Positions 10,101 to 20,900 of a DNA stretch of 50,375 bases are shown here, one piece after another. The position numbers and the translations under genes were made by a program. Source of the DNA: Klebsormidium nitens (Eukaryota; Streptophyta; Klebsormidiophyceae; Klebsormidiales; Klebsormidiaceae); contig DF237284.1 in NCBI GenBank assembly GCA_000708835.1, positions 1,448-51,822 of the forward strand, given 5' to 3'. The notes beneath the pieces are model-generated. The model was not told the DNA's origin. It saw nothing but the letters and a program-made list of their open reading frames with translations, and made no database searches. Position 1 is the stretch's first letter. Each line of letters opens with the position of its first letter.

Positions 10101-13100
10101 ACGACGGCCTTGCTCCACCGGGGAGGGCCCGCCAGCCACGCCTCCTTCAGCGCGTCGAAGTCGTCGATGGCCCATGGCCGCGGGAGCAACTCTGCGAAGC
10201 TCTTTTTGAAGTCCAGCTTGCCCGCCTCTTGTTCCGCCTGAGGGAAATAGGTGTCTAGATATGAAGGTCGACGGAAGGACTCGATGATCCGTCGAGGGAC
10301 TTTGCTCGAGTCTTATACAAACAGGCCAAGAAAACTGACCGAGCATGGCCGCCGAGGCAACTCTGCGAAGCTCTTCTGCAGTCGAGCTTGCCCGCCTCTT
10401 GTTACGCCTGAGGAGAAGCGTCGAAAGAGGGTCTAAACATGAGTGTCGACTTCAGAGGTTGATGACACCTTGAGTGGGTTTACTAGAGTCCAGTTTATGA
10501 TAAGTGATTAAGTGCGGCCGTGAACGCAATTTTGCGAGCTCTTCTTGAAGTCGAGCTTGCCCGCCTCTTGTTCTGCCTGAGAACAGCGTCCGAACTACGT
10601 TGTCTGAAAATTGGCATCGACTGAAAGAGCTCGATGATACCTCAAGCGAGTTCACTCGAGTCTGATCCAAACAGGCCCCAAAAACTAACCGAGAACGGCC
10701 GCCCGGAGAAACTCTACAAGGCTTTTTCGAGAGTGCCCGCCTCTTTTCAGCAAGACAAAAAGCGTCCAACAATCTGCTTTCTGGAAAACACCATCCACTC
10801 AAGGGCTCGGAACTCAAGAGTTGTCGCAATGCAAGTCCGACCACCCGCATGTGAGATTCCACTAGTCCTGTCAATCAGAATGTTGTTGACCTGACACTTT
10901 CTAAGTGGCAATTTTCAACTTCTGGCCTAGACGTCGAAGGACTGGGGAGACCTTCTGTCCACGGTACTTGTACTTGCTTAACTCAAGTGCCCATTCCCCA
11001 CTCTAACATTCACTCTCAATAACTTTAAGGACTGCAGTCGCTCCTGAGTTTTTATAAACGAACGGCAGGTGCTGAACAGAGCTTCTACTAAACACGAAGC
11101 AATTATAAAGACAAGCTCACCTTTCCCGCCCCCAGGTCAAAAATGTTCCCCGCAAACACGCCTTTGACGACCGTTTCGAACCGGGCTCCCTTGTCCTCCG
11201 TCCCGTCAATATCCTTGAGCAACTCGGGTAGCAGAGCAAGAGCTGTCTCGTTCTCGTCCGCCTGAAACCAAGAAACGAGTCCCGCTCTAGTTCCCAATTG
11301 ATCTCTTTTCTAAAAGGACGATGAGAGTCGCCGTTCTCTCAAACGAGAGGCAAGTAGCTGCTAACATGAAACGTTTCTTCTGATTCAAAAGGGTGAGATT
11401 GCTGGTGGCAGGAGTTCGACGCTCAACATGCCAGGGCCCCCATCAGGCTGTTTCTTTCAAAACGAGGTTGGCGCCGTCGACTCTTGAGGCATTTTATACT
11501 GGAAATGCAGCTGAACCACAACGAGAAACCTAAGTTCCACTCTCAGTAAAGGGTGCCTTTGGTACAACGTTTGAAGGCAGCGAGCGAAGGAAAGAACGAC
11601 ATCACTAAGAAAAACGGTGAAAGTCATGGATTCAGCAAATTAAGGTATGAAACCAAGAATTGGTGAAAAAAAAGAACGCCTAAAGATTCTCAGCGGAGGG
11701 TGGCTTCTTGGTGCAACATTTGATTGCAGCGAGCGAGAGAAGGAAAGAACGACATCATTAGGAAGAAGGGGAAAGTCATGGAACTAAGGTATGAAACCAA
11801 GAAATTGGTAAAAAAGAAAGAACGCCTGAAAACGAGAGCACAATCGAGCCCGACTGAGCCAAACATCTTGGCTGGGACTCGGGCTAGCGCATACCTTGAC
11901 TTTCTTGAAGATGTCCTCAAACCCAACCTCACGCAACACTTGCTCGCGGAGCCGCACAAGAAGCTGCAAAGGAAGAAATAATGTTACTGCAACTTTCAGT
12001 AACATAGTAGTCAGTTCTTTGGGGTCTGCTTGGTGTGATCGGCGCTTTTAGAGAAGGAGACGAAGGTACAGAGGAAAACGGAGATGCGGACTTCAATTGC
12101 AAGGCAAAACCAAACACGAATTTGTCGAAGTCGAGTGCCGACTCAATCAAGGGGTGAGCTCTCCATACGCTTGTTATAAAAGAATGACCTTGCGATACTC
12201 TCGTTTTCATCAGATTTGCGTTCCTTCCAATAGGAGGCGTGTCATCTTCTGGCACTGGACTGACTGCCAGACTTGCAACAGCACCCGTGAAAAGGAGCAC
12301 AAGAAAGGGGCCAGTGTTTGTGATATGTACTGTCAGCCACCGGGTTCAATCTGCAGAAGGTCTGGCGACTTACAACGCAATCTGGAGGTCCGCCGTGGCT
12401 CTCAGGGTCCTTCTCCAGATCGTCTAGAATCTCTCCAAACCTGCAAGAACAAAAAGATTCCCACTTTCCTGATCAGCAGCCATAGAACCAAGCATATGGT
12501 AGGAAAGAGACATGCGATTCGCAGGACTGTAGACTGAAGCAATCCCAACAGCAGTCGGCCAGAAAAGGGACCCATGTCTGCAATAACAACGGAACTCTAT
12601 GCTGTGGTTGATAGGAAAGGGGCCTTGCACCATGTCACAAAGCTCGCCTTCAGCCCCAACATAGTCCCGTCTTCTGTCCAAATGTTCATTAGGGAGACTT
12701 GAGCAAGTTGTGAATTCAGTTGGTTACAGTTGTTCAAATTATATCCTACCCAGAAACCCCTGACAAGAAATCTTGTATCAAAGATTCCCTCATGCATCCG
12801 GGAGGCCTTACACCCAGACTCTGGAGAATAATGCGGGCTTCCTGATCAGACGGGATCTGGTTGCTCACCGCAAAGCAAACTTTGTCGCCTTGACGTCGGC
12901 GTCCTTCACAGAGGTGTCAGCGGCTGCCCGAGCCCTGGGGGTGAAAGTGCATCAGGGGTATGATTGATGCAACAGGGAGTCAGATCGGTTTAGCAAACGT
13001 TTCGGCAAGAGTGATGACAGCCAGGGGAACATCCAATTGTGTTACAACCACCATCGGGCGCCTCTTTCAAGTTTGGTGCTGTGGCAAAAGGCCAAACATA

Positions 13101-13605
13101 GTCCCTAGAATCTAGCGGTCTTTCTCAAATCCAGCCCCAGGTCTCATGCCCTGAGCTGAGGTGCAGGGGCAAATTGTGTACGGCGGTCAATGTGTGTCAA
13201 GATACTTCTTATTTCTGTGCATTCCAAGTCAAACCGACTCAACATTCTGATGACAACGCCTCCGAGTTCTCCATCTTTACTCCTGAGCAAGGAAATTGTC
13301 CTGAAAGGAGGCTTGCCACAACAGGGTGTGAGCGAATGTGGGCGACTGGGCCCTTGCCATTGACGACTTTGTGGGGCAGACATTCTTAAGAAGCGAAGCA
13401 CTCTCCAAATTATCAATTCACCAACCAGAGCTTTCGGCAAATCTTTTGGAACCATGAATCCTCACTTGAACGATGGTATGCTCCTGCGGAAGACATCCAA
13501 CCACACTTTCGACACCCCTTCCCTCTCATAGTTGATTGTGCAAGGTGTGTAGCTGTCAGGATCTTTGAGCAAGGGAAATGAAATGACTCGAGATGCAGTC
13601 TCCAT
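7103..13605 (-). CDS. DUF89 metal-dependent damage-control phosphatase (At2g17340-like), 11 exons
   Basis: Exons (minus): 13605-13466, 12934-12869, 12440-12374, 11963-11895, 11261-11121, 10237-10022, 9486-9412, 8817-8743, 8233-8156, 7519-7457 and 7255-7103. All have GT-AG borders with matching phases; the product is 380 aa. Landmarks in order: VISFPLL near the start, SIPSFK, DDLEKDPESHGGPPD, LREQVLREVGFEDIFKKVK, VKGVFAGNIFDLG, LPRPWAIDDFDAL, VVFVDNSGADVILGI, VVLAANDLPSINDITYEEL, VVNSGSDLP, EGM-GRGIETNLYAK and EVAEYLKGRMYDCV. These follow the plant stand-alone DUF89 family along its whole length. The FxGNxxDLG and VDNSGAD blocks hold the metal and substrate residues. DUF89 enzymes hydrolyse phosphomonoesters; the branch close to plant pantothenate kinase is linked to 4'-phosphopantetheine and its damaged forms, so a soluble house-cleaning role in CoA metabolism is inferred. 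There is no kinase domain. The last about 25 residues (a Gly/Ser/Pro-rich tail) extend past the family core. The ATG at 13605 opens METASRVISF. Confidence 0.95.
8370..8500. repeat. Short direct repeat in DUF89 intron 8 (weak)
   Basis: Two similar segments start at about 8381 and 8464 and share TGTCA followed by a CCGGACGTCC core and GGAGG, a step of about 84 bp. The copies are diverged. Whether they derive from the nearby exon 9 start (GACGGACGTCAGGTCC on the plus strand at about 8213) is unclear. Confidence 0.35.
10340..10760 (-). repeat. Tandem array of exon-6 start copies in DUF89 intron 5 (about 170 bp period)
   Basis: The true exon 6 begins at 10237 (minus) after a CCTCAG acceptor. Degenerate copies of this acceptor plus the first roughly 65 exon bases recur with borders at about 10407, 10576 and 10750, steps of 170, 169 and about 174 bp. 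All keep the AAGAGGCGGGCA word, and the first two keep AG at the splice position. The unit also includes intron sequence, such as the shared plus-strand words CGATGAT and ACAGGCC near 10280/10630 and 10322/10671. Confidence 0.85.
11555..11840. repeat. 149-bp direct repeat in DUF89 intron 4
   Basis: Two long similar copies start at about 11561 and 11710. They share GGAAAGAACGACATCA, GAAAGTCATGGA, AAGGTATGAAACCAAGAA and AAAGAACGCCT in the same order. Neither copy overlaps an exon, so this tandem duplication is wholly intronic. Its period is like that of the exon-edge arrays in the same gene. Confidence 0.85.
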
Positions 13606-14104
13606 TCCTGTTTCTTCTTCGTGCGCCAATTGCAGCTTTGGAAGTCTGATGGAGAGCTGAGCGTCTGGACAGAAGTGCAGCTGAGCCGAGCAAAATATCG
13701 ATATTTACAGTAGCGGCTGCTCATATTCACTCGTAATATCTCATAATTGGAGTTACCCGGATCCCAGGAAGCTTCCACCCAAGGCTACGGTACTATGGAC
13801 TACCCGGTACATTGCGACTGTATCGTTGCCGGTACTGATCCTCCGGGGTAATTTGTCTGAATACGCTCACGAATCACGATCATGTTGCAACTTATATAGG
13901 GTTCGAAACGTTCAGGACCAGATTACGTGACCATAGGATCTGAGTGACTGCAGAGAGCAAAGCACTGAACTTGTAAGATAGAGCAGAGTTAGGCGCCACT
14001 ATTTGAAAGCTGTTCAAAGGTTCTCCATTCTGTAGCCTCAACAAAAGTGCTCACATTTCGTCAACCTTGAGACCTGTTAGTACTCTGCGAGAGACACACG
14101 AGCA
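13606..14104. promoter_or_regulatory. Bidirectional intergenic region between DUF89 and the chloroplast protein gene
   Basis: The two start codons face away from each other with 499 bp between them, so this stretch must hold both promoters and 5' UTRs. A TATA-like CTTATATAGG at about 13891-13900 lies about 210 bp upstream of the plus-strand ATG. No TATA box was noted for the minus-strand gene. A shared promoter is inferred from geometry only. Confidence 0.5.
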
Positions 14105-16402
14105 ATGGCGGCAGCCGCAGTTGCTTCCGGCGTCAGGATTCAGTGCCGGTTGCTTCACAATGCAGGTTGCGATCAGTCGCAGAGTGCAGCACGCAACCAG
14201 CATGTCTTGCCGGCACGACCTGTGCACTTAGGGTCTGGGGTAAAGGGCCGACGCTCCCAGGTAGTTTGTATGGCCGGGCATGGGCATGGGCATGAGGAGA
14301 AGCCAAAAGAGCCCGAGTTCAAGCCAAAAGGCTGGTATGAGAAAGACATTCCGGAGTACCGGGCCAACTATTCCACAGCCGGAGAGGGGGAGGTCAGCTC
14401 TTCTTTCCTTCGTGCTCGTATGTACCTGACGCTCCATTCGGTGCTCAAGCATCAGAAAATGGCAGCCTTGGTTTGTTGAGTTTGATTTATCAAAGAATAG
14501 CAAAGAGATCAGGCTTCTGAGGGCAGTCTCGTGCTGCCTTTCTATCGTGGTTTGATCCAGAGGACCATGACGCGCCTGCAGCATTGCACCCCTTCTGCTT
14601 GCTAAAACTTTGCAGTGCTCTGATCGTGGAATTGCGGTGTCGATTTCACAAAGTGCTGTACCTTGCAACAGGACCCCTAAGTCTGTCAGAAGCGTCATTT
14701 GACAAGCAGAATGCATATTTTCAACCTGTCCTGGTTTCAGCTGAATTGTGTCCACTTTTAGCAAGTCACAAGGCGCTTGTGACGAGCTTATACTAGGTCC
14801 CGACATTCTTGCTAATGAGCTCGCTGTGCTCAATTTGACCCTTAAATTTAGACAATGATAAATCCCTCGTTGTGCAGCCATTCGAATTTGGGATTGAAGA
14901 CGGGCACCACACATGGCACGAGGGCGATGATGGTGCGTCACCTCTCCCCAAGAATCTTGAATCCTTTTGGACTCCAATGGTTGCTGAGCTAACGTGGTGT
15001 TGTGCAAGAATATGGTCACCTCTTGATGATGATTCAGATATGTGCTGATTTGAAGGAAATTGCCTGAAAGCATTTTGGAAATAGGTTTCGCATCTTATGT
15101 TGGAGCGTTCTGGCAGGACCAAAATTACTTTGAGAGGGTGCATCACCTAGCTTATCATTTCCTTAGGCTCCCGATTCCTGCGTATGCCTTAGAGGCTAGC
15201 ATGACCAAGTCTGCATGTGCCAGGTCTGTCTCCTCGTATTCTCAAAACGATCACAGATGCCAGATGACCTTCCATTTTGATCGACTTGGGCCAGCATGAC
15301 ATATGCTGCATATGGCCGGGCCTGTCTCGTCCAAGTTTCAATCGCAAATGCTAGGTGCACTTTCCATTTTGACTGATGAGGGCTTTCAAGTGCAGGAGAG
15401 TTCATGGATGAGGTGAAGAAGGCCATGGATGACTCAGGTGCCCCGACTGGCATCCCAGGTGAGCATTATGTCCAATTTTGCTGATGGCGATTGCTTTTGG
15501 ACCTGGAAGCCACCAAAGCTTTGATGAGCAAGCCGGGCAACGCTGTGAGGCACCTGGTTGTGGCTGTAGCGACTGGTGCAGTCATTCCAGCGCACTGTGT
15601 CTCTGGTCCGTGGCTGCATATCCAGGCGGCAAATCGTCATGTGAATAACCACGTTTGACTGATGGCATCGAGGGTCTTGCTTAGCGGTTAGTTGGGATGG
15701 ATCACCGCCTGTTCAGGTGCATCGTTGTGCCCAGTCATTGGCAGGATTGCTTCGATCCGGAGCAGTGCGGGTGTCGAGGAAAGTTCTTGCAAGTGGAAGG
15801 ACCTCATCTTGCATACGTGATTTAAACCGCGTCCTATCTACTCCGAACAGCACAAATCCCATGCTTGCGGCAGCATCTCACCCTCTTCTTGTCTGTGCAG
15901 CATTCCTGGCGCTTTCCTTCTTGCCGGGTCTTTTCACCATGATCTTTTTGGGGATTGATGTAAGCTTCAAGCTATCCTCAAGGAAATCCTGAACAGACTT
16001 TCCTTGAAAGAGCCATTTGTGAACTCGACAGCTCTTCTCAACTTTCGGTGAATCGCTGCACATCATCTGAATCTGAACTGTTGTTTCCTTACCAACGCCC
16101 GAACATCATCTGCGATCAGACGGATGAGTCGCTAGCAGCATTAGAGATGTATTTGGCTCTTCTTCAAGCCAGGATGGTTGTGGGTAACAGAAGTTTTGGA
16201 GGCCCTGCTGACATAACCCTCGTGTCTCTTTTTTCAGGATACATATTGGTTGATGTTCACGGGCGTGTGGACAGTTGCGTATGCTGCCTTCCAGATGGCC
16301 AAGCCTGCTACGGAGTTGAATTTCGAGCCTACTAGATACGCTAGGGTTTACGATGCGCCAAAGGCCGAGCCCTGGAGCGAGGAGCGGCTGGATCGGATCT
16401 AG
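14105..16402 (+). CDS. Predicted chloroplast membrane protein with two helices, 4 exons, family not recognised
   Basis: Exons 14105-14392, 15401-15458, 15901-15959 and 16238-16402 join in phase to give 189 aa. The N-terminus (MAAAAVASGVRIQCRLLHN onward) is rich in Ala/Ser/Arg and lacks acidic residues until about position 60. It ends in RRSQVVCMA, a typical transit-peptide cleavage context. The mature part starts with a His-Gly run (GHGHGHEEKPKEPEFKPKGW). Two hydrophobic segments follow: AFLALSFLPGLFTMIFLG (exon 3) and TYWLMFTGVWTVAYAAFQMA (exon 4). The soluble tail ends AEPWSEERLDRI. This fits a small thylakoid or envelope protein. I do not recognise the family and give no function. Exon 3 encodes only the first helix, so a missed exon would have removed it. 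The exon 2 acceptor was chosen by phase (CAGGAGAG|TTC), since the nearby GCAG would cause a stop. Confidence 0.8.
15195..15375 (+). repeat. 92-bp direct repeat in intron 1 of the chloroplast protein gene
   Basis: Two adjacent copies start near 15200 and 15292. They share CATGAC, a TCTGCAT/GCTGCAT stretch, GCCAGG/GCCGGG-CTGTCTC, and the word TTCCATTTTGA at 15270 and 15362. The second copy ends just before exon 2 at 15401. The copies do not include exon sequence. Confidence 0.65.
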
Positions 16403-17980
16403 GTGAATGCATGCTGTAGTTGAATATAAGGTGGTGATGATCAAGTTGAAGTGGGCTGAAGTTGGGTCAAGCCTAGGTTCCTCATAAATTTAGCGTTGTA
16501 CTGTTGAGGTTGTGATACACAGTCGTATTGAGAACCTCTACACAAATGTTTAGACTCCTCAACAAGCATGACCGTCGGGAGGGACAGGTCCTTGCAATTG
16601 TCCTTCAAATTCAGCTGCTGAGCACACGCAGGTAAACATTCAACCCTATACTTAACGAAGTAGACTCATCAGATACATCAACTGCTTGTCCATTGTCAAG
16701 CCATCACTGCTGCATAGAGCGCCTATATTGGGTATATTTCGATTCCTGTCCTGCCACCCTGGTTGCCATTGACGCGTATATGCCTGGACTTTTGACAAAA
16801 CATCTGGAAAACGTGAAAGTGTTGAACTTGTACATTTTGCCGCAATTGACATGTACTGAATCTAGTATATACTGAGATCGCACATGTTGTATCGTTACGC
16901 GACGGTCAAGTCTGGTCCAATATATGTATACGGTATATAGTAAATCGGCCACTGATGCGAAATTACGCTGGAAGCGTGCCTATATCAGTATATATGTACG
17001 AATTATCTGTATGCCTCACGAAAACCGTCGCATGGACCGTCGTGACCGCGTCCAGCTAGTCATGCATGGCTAAAGCTATTCGTGGGTGACCCATGTGCTC
17101 GGGTCCAGTGCAGTACAAACAGGAGTTATCAACGAACACGTTTTCTAATCAACATGTGTTGATGACCACCCAAATAGAGTACTGTAGTCCAAGATACTGC
17201 TGGCACGGGTCTATGTCACCATTCATCTTATTTGTCATTCATGTCGCCATGCAGAACAAATTACACACGCTCAAAAGGTCAGGCCGTTAAGGTCACATCA
17301 CTTTACAATAGCACATATGTGAGACAATCAACAGGGTCAGGGGGCCTTCACATGGCATACGTTCCCACTGCATGAATTGCTTTTCAGAATCTTGATCTTG
17401 CGCCAAACAAGAGGAAGCATCCAATCTATACCTTTAACATGGCGACTGTCAAGTACTCTACCGCCGTCTCCTGCAACACGGAGAGCATGCTTATTTTTCG
17501 ACAATTGTAATAAGGGCTTCGCAACTTGCATCCCTCCCGATCTCGATGGCAACCTACTACATGCAAGGGCTTGACTTCAGCACAATATTGGTGCTCATCG
17601 TCAGTCACCAGAGGATAGTCAGAACACCAGGCCAAACACTAGAGCACCAGTGCTGGCAGAGATCTCGTCAGGGATCGAGCGTGCTTGGTCGGCCAGCAAA
17701 CTTTTCTTGAACGGAAACTAGATAGAAGATCAACATATATGTCCGAGCGGCTTACCGTGACCTCTCCTCTGGCGACTCCCGGCGGTCATTCTTTGAAGGG
17801 GAGTGTCGCCTGTGGAGAAAGTTGCATGCGTCAGGAAGCGATGCGCAATCATTGCTTTGCTTTTAAGTTACGCCGGATGCGCTTGCTCCTACAGATCCAC
17901 AGCATAGACCATTGCTCCGCAACAGAGCATTTTTAAGCAATCAGGCTATGTTCTCAAGCGAACACGGCCGCGTTCTCACT
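16403..17980. other. Intergenic between convergent genes, nothing recognised
   Basis: About 1.6 kb holding the 3' flanks of the chloroplast protein gene (+) and the RS-rich gene (-). It is AT-rich in places (TATATGTATACGGTATATAG near 16920-16940). No frame of note, RNA gene or mobile element was recognised. Confidence 0.45.
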
Positions 17981-20900
17981 TTAAAACCTGCTGAAGTATA
18001 CAAGTACGAAGTCCTCGTCGACGCTGTAACATGACTTGCATGACTGGGAGGAGGGCTTGAAAGCTTGTATCGAAGCGCAGGATGTCACAACAGACCGTCT
18101 TGAAAACCTGCTGCGCATTTAAGGAGTGTCACTTCTGGACACTCGATTGCCATGCTCCAAAGAATCGGGAACATGCAAACAACAGAAACTTACTCCAGAC
18201 AAAGAAGCACCGTTCAAAAGCAAGGCACAGCAGAAAGAAGAGGATTCGGGGCGGGATACATACCTGGATTTCCTGTCCCTAGATTTTGACCTTTCTCTGA
18301 CGGGTGAGCGTGACCTTTCAGATCTGGGAGGGGAGGGACTACGGCGCCTGCTCGCCTTTGCTTCGGGACTGGCAACCGACACGGCCACACAACATCAGCA
18401 GCTGCAGCACGCTTACTCGTGCGACTGACGTCAGCCTGACGTGACTTTCTCGACAGCACCATTTCGATGAGAGCTCCCTTTGAGACGGGAGTTCGCTCCA
18501 AGGGATGGGAAACAAAGGAGTAGTTGGACTTTTTCTTGCTTTTTGCGCATATTTACTTGCTCTACAGCAGCAATGCAGACCAGATAAGTAAAGTCCGCGG
18601 GGGCGAACGCGTCTTGGATCCGGTGACGAAAGCAGGCTTTTGGAGCAGCCTATTTTCGCTCACAAGGAGGCCGGTCAGCATTGCCCCAGTTGAGACTTTC
18701 CGAACCCCGATCGTGCGCTTACCTGAGCACCTGGGACTGTGGAGGTTTATGAAAATGCAGAAATGCAGAGCGAAAACAGAACAAAGATTCCCTCTTGCTT
18801 GTGCCTTCTTTCCTTTTGCAAGTACTTCAGACGAGTCAATAGAGGGCCTCTACTGCAGACGCTACCGCTTTCAATAATGTATTATTACATGATCACTGCT
18901 TGTTTCGACCATTGAGTAGGCAACGGCCCCCAAGAGAAATCAAGTACGTTGAGCAGCTTTTTGACACCTTCGGAACATAGTCGTGAACCCCCGTCTGCTG
19001 AAAACGGTCTGAACCTGTGTCGAGTCTGCTTAACCAACCTCCTCGCCGGCAACACTTTATTTGCTAACCAGTGACGGTGTATGTGGGCAAGCGGCACGTG
19101 GAGCGCGGAAACAAGAAATGGATGGCCCCAAGAGGCAGGGATCCGAAGCTGCGGAACAAAGTAAAGCCACAGCAATACCGCATGCTCTCAGCGCACTTCC
19201 GCTTCATATCGTGAAAGGCTTACTTCCGCCAAGTAGGGCTAAAATCTATTATTAGGACCTTCGAAGCATCCGACACCCACCGGTAACCGCAAAAGGTCCA
19301 CCTTCTTTCCAACCTCCAGGTTTGTGCTGTCCGACCTCTATTTTACGTTCCACCCGTACTGGAACAGGGCAGCCGTTTACAGCCTGCACAACCTCACCTT
19401 CGCTCGCGCTTCTTGCCGTCGTCCTCCCGCCGGCTCGACCGCCCCTCTTCGCGCTCCCGCCGATGCTCGCGCCGCCGCTCCTCGCCGCCGCGCTTCTCCT
19501 CATCATCCTTCCGCTCGTCCCTCCTTCTCTCGCTTCGCCCCTCCCGATCTCTGTCGCTCCTATGCCTTTCCTTGTCTCTTTCCCCATGTTCTCTTTCTTT
19601 GCCGCTCCTTCGTTCGCTCCGCTCCCCGTCCCTCTCCCCACGGTCCTTCTCCCTCCCGCCGCGCTCCCCCCGCTCTAGTTCTCTCCGCCTCTCCCGTTCC
19701 TCGGAGTCTCGGTGGCCTCGCTCTCTCTCCCGCGAGCGGTGCCGCTCTTTCGACCGATTGCTGTCCCGGTCTCTCCGCCTCTCCCGGTCGCTTTCCGAGT
19801 GCTTCGACTCGCGTTCTTTGCGGCCGGCCCGTTCGTCGTCCTTGCTCGCTCGACCTTCTCTCTTGCTCTCACTTCTCTTCTTCTCCCCAACTTTCCCCTC
19901 TTCTTTCCTATTGCCATCGCTCCTCTTCTTCTCATCATTCATTTCCTCTTCCTTCCTCTCACCGTCGTGATTCTCTAACCCCGTCTCAACCTCCCCAAGC
20001 TTATCCACAGCCCCGACGTCCTCGACCTTTTCTTTCACACCGTCCATTCCTTTCGCTTCCGTCTCTTCTTCCCTTCCCAAACCTGATCCCTCCAGATTAG
20101 CTTCCGCTTTCTCAGCCGCTTCCTCAGGGTTGGACAAAGCGTTTTGCCCCTCTTCCTCAGAAGCTTTGCCGCCTGACAACTCCCCCGTCTGCCCACCTGT
20201 CATTCGCAACCCCTGCGGGGTGCCCTCTCCGACTTCCCCGCTAGTGTCAAGCGGTTTCCCAGTGGCTGCCCCGGCAGGTTTTGACACCGCCGGAATAGCC
20301 ATCGCCTCACCCAACGCATCCAACTGCGCTTCTGCCTCGTCCACTTTCGCTAAGTCATCCCCCTCTTCCGTCGGAACTTCAACTTCTTCCACCGACGTCC
20401 TTATTCCGTCATCCTCCTCGAGACTCTCATCTCCGATCTCCTTCTCTCGCAGCTCCTCTTCCCCCTCAACACCGCTTTCCATTGCCTGCGCTTGGGCGGC
20501 TTTCTCTCTCCTGGCCGCCTCTCTCGCGAGCGTCCGCTCCTCTTTCCGCTTCCGCCGCTCCTCTTCTTCATCGGTGTCGTACGCCAAACCGAGCGGGTTT
20601 TCCCCCTCGTCGGAATCGCTGTCGTCATCGCTGCCAAGCGTTTCCGGGGCCTTGGGCACCGGAGGTGGCTCGATTGCAGCCCCTTTCGGAGGAGCCGCTC
20701 GAGCGGCCGCGGGCGCTTTCTCCCGCGTGAGCGGCTCCTCGTCGTCATCATCTGCAGGAATGCGGGGTACGATACTGTTAGAGGGCGTCACAGGGCTAAA
20801 TGCTCAACACATCGGTGACTATGGCAGAGTCGGGTTTGGCTTTAACCTCAACGCTGAAGCAGAAGACGAGTTCTTTGACGTATTTCTATGCCTTATTAGG

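Noticed and set aside
14228-15073. 281-aa minus-strand frame
   Set aside because: It overlaps exon 1 and intron 1 of the plus-strand chloroplast gene, shows no family marks, and has no splice logic of its own.
15060-15300. Extra exon in intron 1 of the chloroplast protein gene
   Set aside because: Phase 0 at 14392 joins 15401 directly. Frames here have no suitable acceptor-donor pair and are explained by a 92-bp intron repeat.
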